NCBI RefSeq assembly: GCF_014642635.1
Contig: NZ_BMIQ01000002.1
Span: forward strand, 496,001-560,000
Reading direction: 5' to 3'
Length of the DNA: 64,000 nucleotides
Source of the DNA: Aureimonas endophytica
GTDB taxonomy: Bacteria; Pseudomonadota; Alphaproteobacteria; Rhizobiales; Rhizobiaceae
Shown here: positions 7,631 to 16,010 of the stretch, one piece after another
Layout: every line of letters starts with the position of its first letter
How positions within the stretch are numbered: the stretch's first letter is position 1
Made by a program: the position numbers and the translations under genes
The notes under the pieces: model-generated
What the model saw: only the letters and a program-made list of their open reading frames with translations
What the model was told of the DNA's origin: nothing
Database searches by the model: none

Positions 7631-9175
7631 TCACATCACGGCGCCGACCTGCCAGGGCACGAATTCGTTGTCGCCGTAGTCGAAGAGTTCGCTCGCCGTG
7701 CGCTGGCCGGAGGCCGTCGCCAGGATCGCCGCGAAGATGCGCTGCCCGACCTCCTCGATCGTCTCCTCGCCGGTGACGATCGTGCCGCAATTGACGTCCA
7801 TGTCCTCGCGCATGCGCTCGTACATGGTCGTGTTGGTGGCGAGCTTCAGCGAGGGCGCGGGCTTGAAGCCCGAGACCGAGCCGCGCCCGGTGGTGAAGCA
7901 GATGAGGTTGCAGCCGCCCGCCACCTGGCCGGTCACCGCCACGGGGTCGTAGCCGGGCGTGTCCATGAAGACGAAGCCCTTGGCCTCGATCGGCTCGGCA
8001 TATTCGTAGACGGCGTTGAGCCGCGACGCGCCGCCCTTGGCCACCGCGCCCAGCGACTTCTCCAGGATGGTGGTGAGGCCGCCCTGCTTGTTGCCGTGCG
8101 AGGGATTGTTGTTGAGCTCGGCCTCGCCGCGCGTCGCATAGTCGCGCCACCAGTCGATGCGCTGGAGGAGCTTTTCGGCGACCGCCGGCGTCGCCGCGCG
8201 GCGGGTGAGGAGATGCTCGGCGCCGTAGATCTCCGGCGTTTCGGCGAGGCAGGCCGTGCCGCCGTGCCGCACCAGGAGATCGGCGGCATAGCCGAGCGCC
8301 GGATTGGCGGAGATGCCGCTATAGCCGTCCGAGCCGCCGCATTCGAGCGCGAGCGTCAGGTGCTCGGCCGATTCGGAGGTGCGCTCCAGCCCGTTCAGCG
8401 CCGGCAGCATCTCGTCGATCGCCGCGATCGCCGCCGCGATGGTGGCGCGCGTGCCGCCCGTCGCCTGGATCGTCATGGTGCGGAACAGAGGCCCCTCGGA
8501 CAGGCCCTGCCGCTTCAGCAGAAGCGGAATCTGGTTCGTCTCGCAGCCGAGCCCGATCATCAGCACCCCGCCGACATTGGGATGGGTGGCATAGCCGGCG
8601 AGCGTGCGCGCCAGATAGCGATAGCCCTCGCCCTCCGTGTTCATCGCGCAGCCGCCGCCATGGGTGACGGCGATGACCCCGTCGACATTCGGGAAGGCCT
8701 CGAGCCGGCCGGTGGCGGCGGCGTAATGGGCGGCGACGGCGCGCGAGACGGTCGCCGAGCAGTTCACCGAGGAGACGATGGCGAGGAAGTTGCGCGTGCC
8801 GACGCGCCCGCCCGGCCGGCGATAGCCCATGAACCGGGCGCGCTCGGCCTCCGGCACGTAGTCCGGCTCCTCCGCTCCGGCGCAGAACTCGTGCTTGAGG
8901 TCGAGCTCGGCCATGGCGAGATTGTGCGTATGGACATGCTCGCCCGGCTGGATGTCGCGGCTGGCGAAGCCGATCGTCTGGCCGTATTTCGTCACCGCCG
9001 TGCCCGCGGCGATCGGGACGAGCGCGACCTTATGGCCCTGGCCGATGCGGTCGCGCACCGCCAGGCCGTCGACGAGCGGCGTCGCCGCGGGGTCCACCGT
9101 GCGACGGGCGATCGCCACGTTGTCGGCCGGGTGGAGCCGGATCAGGGGCGAGATGTCCCGAGGAATATCCAGCAT
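7631..9175 (-). CDS. UxaA-family sugar-acid dehydratase (altronate/galactarate dehydratase type, SAF-UxaA fusion)
   Basis: A 514-residue protein with an N-terminal SAF domain (about 1-95, with GEHVHTHN at 78-85) and a C-terminal UxaA catalytic domain starting around GTRNF (126-130). Conserved cysteines (C139 in SSVNCS, and those in GGGCAMNTEG, GLGCETNQ and LECGGSDGYSG) fit the iron-dependent active site of the family, which dehydrates hexonates or deoxy-hexonates to 2-keto-3-deoxy acids. The start lies 3 bp after the GntR stop. In the Campylobacter jejuni fuc locus a UxaA-type dehydratase also accompanies a mutarotase, an amidohydrolase and an SDR. L-fuconate or a related acid is therefore a plausible substrate, by inference. 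Confidence 0.88.
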   Translation of the reverse strand: MLDIPRDISPLIRLHPADNVAIARRTVDPAATPLVDGLAVRDRIGQGHKVALVPIAAGTAVTKYGQTIGFASRDIQPGEHVHTHNLAMAELDLKHEFCAGAEEPDYVPEAERARFMGYRRPGGRVGTRNFLAIVSSVNCSATVSRAVAAHYAAATGRLEAFPNVDGVIAVTHGGGCAMNTEGEGYRYLARTLAGYATHPNVGGVLMIGLGCETNQIPLLLKRQGLSEGPLFRTMTIQATGGTRATIAAAIAAIDEMLPALNGLERTSESAEHLTLALECGGSDGYSGISANPALGYAADLLVRHGGTACLAETPEIYGAEHLLTRRAATPAVAEKLLQRIDWWRDYATRGEAELNNNPSHGNKQGGLTTILEKSLGAVAKGGASRLNAVYEYAEPIEAKGFVFMDTPGYDPVAVTGQVAGGCNLICFTTGRGSVSGFKPAPSLKLATNTTMYERMREDMDVNCGTIVTGEETIEEVGQRIFAAILATASGQRTASELFDYGDNEFVPWQVGAVM

Positions 9176-9178
9176 CGA

Positions 9179-9853
9179 TCAGTCGTTCCTCCTGAAGAAT
9201 TGCCCGTCCTCGTGCATCGCGCTCATCACCGCGAACGAAGCGTCGAGGTGGATCTTCATCGCGAGTTCGGCCTGGTCGGCATTCCTCCGCTCCAGCGCGC
9301 GGACGATGGCGGCGTGCTGCTCGGTGACTTCGGCCAGGTGGCCCGGAACGGGGGCGCTCAATTGGCGCATCCGATCGAGATGCGCCTTCATCAGGTTAAT
9401 GAATTTCCAGATGCGAGGGAACCGGCTGATCTCGGCGATCGTCGCATGAAAGGCGTCGTCCACCTCGATATAGTCGGTGAGGGCGTCGCGCCGCAGGATG
9501 TCGCGCATCTCGGCGATGAGCGCGTCGAGGCGGCGGATCTCGGCCTCCGTGACGAAGCGCGTGGCGCGGCGGATGCTCTCGATCTCCAGCGCCCGGCGGA
9601 TGACGAAGCCCTCCTCGGCCACCTCGTAGGAGATCTTCGAGACATAGGTTCCCGAATGCGGAAACACGTCGACGAGGTCCTCCTCGGCGAGGCGCTTCAG
9701 CGCCTCGCGCACCGGGGTGCGCGACACGCCATATTGCAGGCAGAGCTCCTTTTCCGAGATCGCCGCGCCCGGCACCATCGCCAGACGGACAATGGCCTGG
9801 CGCAGCAACCCATATATTTGTTCTGCCTTCTGTAGCGGCCGCTCACCGGTCAT
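9179..9853 (-). CDS. GntR-family transcriptional regulator, FadR (FCD) subfamily
   Basis: A 224-residue regulator with an N-terminal winged helix (AISEKELCLQYGVSRTPVREAL, about 35-56 of the called protein) and a C-terminal FCD ligand-binding domain. Its metal-site residues are visible as VDDAFH, EQHAAI and MKIHLD. FCD regulators typically sense sugar acids or other small organic acids. I prefer the ATG at 9853 because AGGAGG lies 8 bases upstream; a longer start at 9889 is possible. It is the first gene of the leftward operon and faces the rightward operon, so it probably controls both. The dehydratase gene starts 3 bp downstream. Confidence 0.88.
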   Translation of the reverse strand: MTGERPLQKAEQIYGLLRQAIVRLAMVPGAAISEKELCLQYGVSRTPVREALKRLAEEDLVDVFPHSGTYVSKISYEVAEEGFVIRRALEIESIRRATRFVTEAEIRRLDALIAEMRDILRRDALTDYIEVDDAFHATIAEISRFPRIWKFINLMKAHLDRMRQLSAPVPGHLAEVTEQHAAIVRALERRNADQAELAMKIHLDASFAVMSAMHEDGQFFRRND

Positions 9854-10221
9854 TTCCGGTGCCTCCTGGGCCGCGACGCCTTTTCGCATACGGTTTCCGC
9901 CGATTTCGAAGGGGAGTTGACATCGCCAGTTTGGTCTGGCTTCAATAACTCATATATCAGTTGGCGGCGCAAGCTGCAAATCGCGATCGAGCCGGAAGGT
10001 CCGCTGGAGGGCGGGCGGCGCGGTCGGATCGGCAGGACAAGCCGAAACCCGGAGGACGATTCCCCCATTCGCGGCGCCGCGCGCCGCCTGCCGTCCGGCG
10101 ACCCGTGCCCCGGGGCGCGGGACGGCGTCTCATCCCGAGTCGTTCCGCCGCGGTCCGGCAACGGGCCGCGCACGGTCCTGCTCGTCCCGAAAGTCCCGAA
10201 AGCTCGAAAGTCCGGCCCGCG
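9854..10221. promoter_or_regulatory. Divergent control region between the two catabolic operons
   Basis: This 368-bp gap separates the GntR start from the iron-ADH start. The left part is AT-richer and holds a TTGACA on the plus strand at 9917-9922 and a near-palindrome at 9948-9961. The right part (about 9970-10215) is G+C-rich with no gene I can support. It ends in three direct CGAAAG repeats (10184-10213) immediately before the iron-ADH start. If the plus promoter starts near 9955, the leader is about 260 nt. I did not recognise a riboswitch fold. Confidence 0.5.
9948..9961. promoter_or_regulatory. Candidate GntR/FadR operator ACTCATATATCAGT
   Basis: A 14-bp near-perfect palindrome with one mismatched pair (C/C) flanking an ATATAT core. 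It lies 95 bp upstream of the FadR-type regulator and downstream of a TTGACA hexamer on the opposite strand. FadR-type GntR proteins bind short palindromes of about this size. Position and symmetry make it the best operator candidate for the divergent operons. It is inferred, not matched to a known consensus. Confidence 0.45.
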
Positions 10222-11334
10222 ATGGCGCTCATCACCTATCTCACCCGCATCGAATTCGACGAAGGCGCGGTGGCCCGCCTGCCGCAGATCCTCGCCGATC
10301 TGAAGGTGGCGCGCCCGCTTCTCGTGACCGATCGCGGCCTCGTCGCCACCGGCCTCGTCGAGCGCGTCGCCGGCCTTTTCTCCGCCGCCCCGGCGCTCTT
10401 CGCCGACACGCCCGCCAATCCGACGGAGGAGGCGGTGCTCGCGGCCTTCGAGACCTATCGCGGCGGCGGTTGCGACGGCATCGTCGCGCTCGGCGGCGGC
10501 TCCTCGATCGACCTCGCCAAGGCCGTGCGGCTTCTCTCGGGCCACGAGGGACCGCTCGCGCAATATACGGCGGTCGAGGGCGGCGCGGCGAAGATCCACG
10601 GCCGGATCTCTCCGCTCGTCGCCGTGCCGACCACGGCCGGCACCGGCTCCGAGGTCGGCCGCGCGGCGGTGATCATCACCCGGGAAGGGCGCAAGCTCGG
10701 CATCGTCAGTCCCCATATGCTGCCCTCCGTCGCGCTCTGCGATCCCGAGCTGACGCTCGGCCTGCCGCCCGGCCTCACCGCCGCCACCGGCATGGATGCC
10801 CTGTCGCACTGTCTCGAAACCTACATGGCGCCCGCCGTGAACCCGCCCGCCGACGCGATCGCGCTCGACGGCCTGAAGCGCGGCCTCGGCGCGATCCGCA
10901 CCGCCGTCTCGGAGGGCGCGAACCGGCAGGCGCGCTGGGAGATGATGATGTGCGCCCTGGAAGGGGCGATGGCCTTCCAGAAGGGGCTCGGCGCCGTCCA
11001 CGCGCTCACCCATCCGCTCGGCGCGGTGCGCGAACTGAACCTCCATCACGGCACGCTCAACGCCGTCCTGATGCCGGCGGTGCTGCGCTTCAACCGTCCG
11101 GCGATCGGCGGCAAATGGGACGTCCTCGCGCAGATCCTCGGCGGCGAGCCCGACCGCGTCGTCGCCGATCTCTGCCGGGACATCGGCATGCCCTCCGGCC
11201 TTGCCGCCATGGGCGTGACGGAAGCGATGATGGAGAGCGTCGCCGGCGAGGCGTTGAAGGACCATTGCCACGCCACCAATCCCCGCCTCGCCAGCCGCGA
11301 GGACTACCTCGAACTCATGCGCCAGTCGCGCTGA
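10222..11334 (+). CDS. Iron-containing alcohol dehydrogenase
   Basis: A 370-residue group III iron-ADH. It shows GGGSSIDLAK at 91-100, TTAGTGSEV at 137-145 and metal ligands D192, H196 (GMDALSH), H260 (VHALTH) and H275 (LHHG). The spacing resembles FucO lactaldehyde reductase and maleylacetate reductase-like enzymes. It is the first gene of the rightward operon. I chose the ATG at 10222 because family similarity begins there, although no clear ribosome binding site is present; the open frame extends far upstream without family character. In a deoxy-sugar pathway it could reduce lactaldehyde or oxidise a polyol. Which of these is not decidable here. Confidence 0.85.
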   Translation: MALITYLTRIEFDEGAVARLPQILADLKVARPLLVTDRGLVATGLVERVAGLFSAAPALFADTPANPTEEAVLAAFETYRGGGCDGIVALGGGSSIDLAKAVRLLSGHEGPLAQYTAVEGGAAKIHGRISPLVAVPTTAGTGSEVGRAAVIITREGRKLGIVSPHMLPSVALCDPELTLGLPPGLTAATGMDALSHCLETYMAPAVNPPADAIALDGLKRGLGAIRTAVSEGANRQARWEMMMCALEGAMAFQKGLGAVHALTHPLGAVRELNLHHGTLNAVLMPAVLRFNRPAIGGKWDVLAQILGGEPDRVVADLCRDIGMPSGLAAMGVTEAMMESVAGEALKDHCHATNPRLASREDYLELMRQSR

Positions 11335-11405
11335 GGCGCGCCGGCCCCATCGCGGACCGGTCGGGAGATCCGGTCCGCCCATCCGAACCCCCGGGAGGAC
11401 ATGAC

Positions 11406-12431
11406 ATGACCCAGAACGACGACACCACCATGGACGGCGCCGGCTTCGGCCTCAGCCGGCGCGGCTTCCTGAGCGGCGCGGCGGCGATGACCGTCGCGGC
11501 GGCGCTCGCCCGGCCGAACTTCGCCTTCGCCCAGGACGCGCAGTTCTGCGCCTCGCTCGGCTGGACGGTCTGGGAATCCGGCCGCCACATCGTCAGCGGC
11601 TATCAGGACGCGATCAAGCGCCTCGGCGGCACGCTGACGATCGCCGACGCCAATTACGACGTGAAGAAGCAGGCCGACCAGATCGCCGCCTTCGTCGCCT
11701 CGAAGCCGGCCGCGATCTTCATCACGCCCGCCGACGCCGCCGCCATCGCGCCGGCCGTCCAGGCCGCCGTCGCCTCCGGCGTCCCGATCTTCTGCGGCGA
11801 TTCCTACGTGCCGAACACCACGGTCACCTCGACCGCCATGTCGAACAATTTCGGCCTCGGCGCCTATGGCGCGCAGTACATCGCCGATCGCCTGAAGGGG
11901 AAGGGCAAGGTCGCCCTCGTCTCGCTGCCCTCCAACGAGTCCTGGGACCAGCGCACGCTCGGCGCGAAGTCCGTCTTCGTGCGCTATCCGGACATCAAGG
12001 TCGTGTCCGAGATCGCCTTCGCCCTCGGCGGCACCACGACGCCGCGCCAGGTGGTGGACAACATCCTCACCGCCAATCCCGAGCTCGACGCCATCTGGTG
12101 CGCCTGGGACGGCGCCGCCTCGGAAGGCACGCTGGCGATCAAGGCGGCCGGCCGCGAGGTCTTCATCACCGGCATCGACGGCGGCCAGCAGTCCTTCGAA
12201 TATATCCAGGCCGGCTCGCCCTTCGCGCTGACGCTCGCCCAGAGCTTCTACGAGATGGCCTATATGAACGCCTTCTACGCGCATGAGGTGATCGCCGGCC
12301 GCAAGGCGCCGCGCTTCGTCATCACGCCGTCCTATGCCGTGACGCAGCAGAGCCTCGCCGAGATCGACATCCCGGACACCTACGACCAGCCGGGCGAAGC
12401 CGCCAAGATCGGCTGGACGCGCGTCCTCTAA
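11406..12431 (+). CDS. CUT2-type sugar ABC transporter substrate-binding protein, Tat-exported
   Basis: A 341-residue periplasmic binding protein of the type I (RbsB-like) fold. The N-terminus carries a twin-arginine signal (SRRGFL at 17-22, hydrophobic stretch, cleavage after AFA near residue 42), so it is predicted to be exported folded. This is unusual, since most sugar-binding proteins use Sec. The mature part contains a typical sugar-binding hinge region (FITGIDGGQQ). A GGGAGG ribosome binding site sits before the ATG at 11406; the earlier ATG at 11401 reads straight into a stop. It is followed by a strong hairpin and then its ATPase and permease genes. Confidence 0.9.
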   Translation: MTQNDDTTMDGAGFGLSRRGFLSGAAAMTVAAALARPNFAFAQDAQFCASLGWTVWESGRHIVSGYQDAIKRLGGTLTIADANYDVKKQADQIAAFVASKPAAIFITPADAAAIAPAVQAAVASGVPIFCGDSYVPNTTVTSTAMSNNFGLGAYGAQYIADRLKGKGKVALVSLPSNESWDQRTLGAKSVFVRYPDIKVVSEIAFALGGTTTPRQVVDNILTANPELDAIWCAWDGAASEGTLAIKAAGREVFITGIDGGQQSFEYIQAGSPFALTLAQSFYEMAYMNAFYAHEVIAGRKAPRFVITPSYAVTQQSLAEIDIPDTYDQPGEAAKIGWTRVL

Positions 12432-12453
12432 GGACCTCCGACCCGTCCTACGG

Positions 12454-12478
12454 CATGGCGGGGGCGATCCCCGCCATG
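12454..12478 (+). terminator. Intergenic hairpin after the binding-protein gene
   Basis: A perfect 10-bp stem (CATGGCGGGG / CCCCGCCATG) with a 5-nt loop lies between the binding-protein gene and its ATPase gene. It is followed by TCCTTTCCC rather than a full U-tract. It probably acts as a partial terminator or 3'-end stabiliser that raises binding-protein mRNA over the downstream transporter genes. Confidence 0.6.
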
Positions 12479-12501
12479 TCCTTTCCCGCGAAGGAGGCCC
12501 C

Positions 12502-14010
12502 ATGGCCAAGATCCTGCGGATGCAGGCCATCCGAAAGCGCTTCGGTCCCGTCCAGGCGCTGTCCGGCGTCGATTTCGATCTCGAGGCCGGCGAGATCCAT
12601 GCGCTGCTCGGCATCAACGGCGCCGGCAAGTCGACGCTGATCAAGATCCTGTCGGGCGTCTATACCAAGGACGAGGGCACGATCGAGATCGGCGGCGCGC
12701 CGGTCGAGCTCGGCAGTCCGCGCGCCGCCATCGAGGCCGGCATCGCCACCGTCCAGCAGCATCCCGAACTCGTGCCGGACTGCACCGGCGTCGAGAACAT
12801 CTTCCTCGGCCACGAGGGCGCCAAGCAGGGCCTCTTCGCCCGGCTCGACCGGGCGCGCATGCGCCGCGCCGCCGAGGCGCTCCTGAAGCGCTTTCCGATC
12901 GAGATCGACCTCGAGGCGCGCGTCGGCGAGATGCCGGCGGTCGATCGCGAGATCGTCGCCATCCTCCACGCGCTGCGCCACGAGGACATCAGGATCCTGA
13001 TCCTCGACGAGCCGACCTCGACGCTCACCGAGCGCGAGAAGGCCTCGCTCTTCCAGATGATGCGGACGCTGCGCGCCGCCGGCATCGCCATCATCTACAT
13101 CACCCATCGCCTGGAGGAGGTCTTCGAGATCGCCGACCGCTTCACCGTCTTCCGCGGCGGGCGCAATGTCGCGACCCTCACCTCGAAGGAGGCGGCGACG
13201 CGCAATGTCTCGATCCCCGAGCTGATGCTCGACGAGGCGGCGGTCGACCTCTTTCCGCCGCGTGACGGCCGGGCGGACGGCGAGGTTCTCCTCGAGGCGA
13301 AGGGCCTCGGGCGCCACGGCCTCTTCTCGGGCGTCGATCTCGAAGCCCGGCGCGGCGAGATCCTCGGCATCTTCGGTCTCGTCGGCTCGGGCGTCGACGA
13401 ATTGTCGAAGGCCCTCTACGGCGCGCTGCGCGTCGATGCCGGCACGCTCAAGGTCAAGGGCCGCGAGGCGCGGTTTCGCGGCCCGCACGACGCGCTGAAG
13501 GCCGGCGTCTTCCTCGTGCCCGGCGATCGGCGCACGGAAGGCCTGACCATGACGGCGGACGTCACCTTCAACACGACGGTCGCCCATCTCGGCCGCGCCT
13601 CGGCCGGCGGCCTCCTGCGCTTCGCCGCCAATCGCCGCGCGACCGAAAAGCTCGCCCGCGACGTCGGTCTCCAGCCCTTCGAGCTCGACCGGCCGGTCAG
13701 CGGCTTTTCCGGCGGCAATCAGCAGAAGATCGTCATCGCCAAGGGCCTCTATCGCGAGGCTGACATCTACATCTTCGTCGAGCCGACGGTGGGCGTCGAT
13801 ATCGGCGCCCGGGCGAAGCTCTACGCGCTGATGCGCGACCTCGCCAAGCGGGCCGCCGTGATCGTCATGTCCTCCGACTGCGACGAGGTCCATGGCCTCG
13901 CCGACCGGGTGATGGCCCTCTACAAGGGCCGCCCGGTGGAGGTGGCCGATGTCCGGGCCTCGCGCGACCAGCTTCTCGCCGCCGGCATCATGGGAGCGCG
14001 CGCCGCATGA
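12502..14010 (+). CDS. CUT2-family sugar ABC transporter ATP-binding protein with atypical motifs
   Basis: A 502-residue two-domain ATPase. Domain 1 has Walker A GINGAGKST (37-45) and Walker B ILILDEP (about 165-171). Its signature position reads GEMPAVDRE (142-150) instead of the usual LSxGxxQ. Domain 2 has the family's degenerate P-loop (GLVGSGVDE) and signature SGGNQQK (403-409), but its Walker B is IYIFVEP (422-428), with valine where aspartate is expected. Such substitutions suggest asymmetric ATP sites. A GAAGGAGGCCCC ribosome binding site precedes the ATG. The downstream permease start overlaps the stop by 4 bp. Confidence 0.9.
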   Translation: MAKILRMQAIRKRFGPVQALSGVDFDLEAGEIHALLGINGAGKSTLIKILSGVYTKDEGTIEIGGAPVELGSPRAAIEAGIATVQQHPELVPDCTGVENIFLGHEGAKQGLFARLDRARMRRAAEALLKRFPIEIDLEARVGEMPAVDREIVAILHALRHEDIRILILDEPTSTLTEREKASLFQMMRTLRAAGIAIIYITHRLEEVFEIADRFTVFRGGRNVATLTSKEAATRNVSIPELMLDEAAVDLFPPRDGRADGEVLLEAKGLGRHGLFSGVDLEARRGEILGIFGLVGSGVDELSKALYGALRVDAGTLKVKGREARFRGPHDALKAGVFLVPGDRRTEGLTMTADVTFNTTVAHLGRASAGGLLRFAANRRATEKLARDVGLQPFELDRPVSGFSGGNQQKIVIAKGLYREADIYIFVEPTVGVDIGARAKLYALMRDLAKRAAVIVMSSDCDEVHGLADRVMALYKGRPVEVADVRASRDQLLAAGIMGARAA

Positions 14011-15005
14011 GTTCCGCCACGACCCGCCGGACGAATCCCTTCGTCCTCCGTCTTCTCGCCTTTCTCGGGCTGCTGGCGCTGCTCGCGGCGGTCTTCGCCA
14101 GCCTGACGCCCGTCTATCTCACCGGCAACAATATCGGGGCGCTGCTCCGCCACATGTCGGTGCAGGGGCTGGCGGCGCTCGGCCTCACCTTCGTCATCGT
14201 GGTGCGCCAGTTCGACCTGTCCTTTCCGGGCGTCGCCTCGCTCGGCGCGATGACGCTCGGCTGGCTGATCGCCGCCAAGTACGGGCTCGCCATGGGCATC
14301 GTCGGCGGCCTCGCCGTCGGCCTTCTCTGCGGCCTCGTCAACGGCATCGCCGTCGCATTTCTGCGCCTGCCGGACATCGTCGCCACCATCGCGACCGGCG
14401 GCGCGGCGGTCGGCCTCTCCTATTTCTATTCGAACGGCACCTCGCTCTCGAAGAACTTCTTCTCCTCCGGCATTCTCAACCTCAACGATTCGAAATGGTT
14501 CGGCATCGACGGGCCGGTGGTGATCCTCGCGCTGGCGGCGGCGCTCGCCGCGCTCGTGCTGCACGGCTCGCGCTTCGGCCGCGCCTTCTACGCGACGGGC
14601 GAGAACCGCGTCTCGGCGGTCTATTCCGGCATCCGCGTCCGGGCCTATGTGCTCGCCGCCTTCGCCATCTGCGGCGCCGCCTCCTGCCTCGCGATCACGC
14701 TACTCGTCGCCTCCTCGGGCGCGGCCAATGTCACGGCGGGCAACCAGCTCCTGATGCCGGCCTATGCCGCCGTCTATCTCGGCGCCGCGCTCTTCGGCGC
14801 GCCCTCGGTGCCGGCGACGCTGGCCGGCACGCTCCTGATGTCGGCGATGCTCAACGGCTTCACGCTGATGGCCGTGCCGTATTTCTATTCCGACGCCATC
14901 GTCTCCACCGTCCTCATCGTCGCGATCGCCGCCTTCGATCCGAAGGTCGGGGCGGCGCTCCGCCGGCTGCGGCCGGCGCGTCAATCGAAGGAGGCCCGCG
15001 CATGA
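14007..15005 (+). CDS. CUT2-family sugar ABC transporter permease
   Basis: A 332-residue RbsC-like inner-membrane permease with about ten hydrophobic segments. The family motif is present in variant form as RQFDLSFPG (about residues 70-78) in place of the usual GxIDLSVG. The start overlaps the ATPase stop (ATGA), and its own stop overlaps the next permease start, so the three are probably translationally coupled. It pairs with the next permease to form the channel for the sugar delivered by the Tat-exported binding protein. Confidence 0.9.
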   Translation: MSSATTRRTNPFVLRLLAFLGLLALLAAVFASLTPVYLTGNNIGALLRHMSVQGLAALGLTFVIVVRQFDLSFPGVASLGAMTLGWLIAAKYGLAMGIVGGLAVGLLCGLVNGIAVAFLRLPDIVATIATGGAAVGLSYFYSNGTSLSKNFFSSGILNLNDSKWFGIDGPVVILALAAALAALVLHGSRFGRAFYATGENRVSAVYSGIRVRAYVLAAFAICGAASCLAITLLVASSGAANVTAGNQLLMPAYAAVYLGAALFGAPSVPATLAGTLLMSAMLNGFTLMAVPYFYSDAIVSTVLIVAIAAFDPKVGAALRRLRPARQSKEARA

Positions 15006-15994
15006 GCGCCATGTCGCATCCGCTGCCGCGCGCCGGGCGCCCGCCCTTCGACCTCCTGCGGCTCCTCGTCCGCATCGGGCCGTTCCTGCTCCTCGCCGGG
15101 CTCGTCCTCGTCTTCGCGCTGGCGCGGCCGAGCTTCGTCAGCGCTGGCAACATCACCGACATGCTGCGCTCGGCCTCGATCTCGGCCATCATGTTTCTTG
15201 GCCTCACCTGGATCATCGCGGCGGGCGAGATCGATGTCAGCTTCATGTCGGTGGCGGCGCTCGGCACGATGATCGTCGCGGGCCTCGTCCAGGCGGGGGC
15301 GGGCTGGCCCGTCGCGGCGCTCGCCGCGCTCGCGGTCGGCGTCGCGATCGGCAGCCTCAACGGGCTGCTCGTCGCGGTGCTGCGCCTGCCGGCGCTCGTC
15401 ATCACCATCGCCACCGGCGGGCTCGCCGGCTCGGTCGCGGCGGCGATCGGCAAGGGCACCTCGATCCCGCTCGCCTCCACCGATTTCGTCGGCGCGCTAG
15501 TGAAGGCCAATCTCGGCATCGTGCCGCTGATCGCGGTGCTCGTGGCGCTCCTCTACGGCGCCGCGCTCTTCCTTCAGGACCGCACGACCTTCGGCCATTA
15601 CATCTATGCGATGGAGCAGAACCGCGCGGCCGTGGTGGAGGCGGGCGTGCCGGCCGAGCGGCTTCTCTTCCTCCTCTACGTGTTGTCGGGAAGCCTTTCG
15701 GCGGTCGCCGGCGTGCTTTTGGCAGGCGACCTTTCCTCCGGCCAGCCTTATATAGGCACGTCCTACTTCATCGACGGGCTGACGGCGGTGCTTCTGGGGG
15801 GAATGGCGTTGAAGATGGGCAAGCCCAATGTCGTCGGCACCCTGGTCGGCGTCATGCTTCTCGCCGTGCTTCTCTCCGGCGCCGCCCTGCTCGGATGGAC
15901 GGATTCGCAGCGCCAGATCGTGCGCGCCGCGCTGCTCATCGCCGGCGTCGCGCTCGTCGTCTGGACCCGCCGCAAGACCCGAGCCCATCTCTGA
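15002..15994 (+). CDS. CUT2-family sugar ABC transporter permease
   Basis: A 330-residue RbsC-like permease starting at the ATG at 15002 inside an ATGA overlap with the previous permease. The family motif appears as AAGEIDVSFMS (about residues 73-83) and the coupling segment as EQNRAAVVEAGV. Like its partner, it deviates from the canonical GGIDLSVGS seen in the leftward transporter. The two transporters in this locus are therefore not recent duplicates. The aldo/keto reductase gene begins 16 bp downstream. Confidence 0.9.
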   Translation: MSAMSHPLPRAGRPPFDLLRLLVRIGPFLLLAGLVLVFALARPSFVSAGNITDMLRSASISAIMFLGLTWIIAAGEIDVSFMSVAALGTMIVAGLVQAGAGWPVAALAALAVGVAIGSLNGLLVAVLRLPALVITIATGGLAGSVAAAIGKGTSIPLASTDFVGALVKANLGIVPLIAVLVALLYGAALFLQDRTTFGHYIYAMEQNRAAVVEAGVPAERLLFLLYVLSGSLSAVAGVLLAGDLSSGQPYIGTSYFIDGLTAVLLGGMALKMGKPNVVGTLVGVMLLAVLLSGAALLGWTDSQRQIVRAALLIAGVALVVWTRRKTRAHL

Positions 15995-16010
15995 ACCCAG
16001 AGGAAGATTC

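Noticed and set aside
9970-10215. Riboswitch in the long leader before the iron alcohol dehydrogenase gene
   Set aside because: No conserved riboswitch core or expression platform is visible. The stretch is simply G+C-rich with short repeats.
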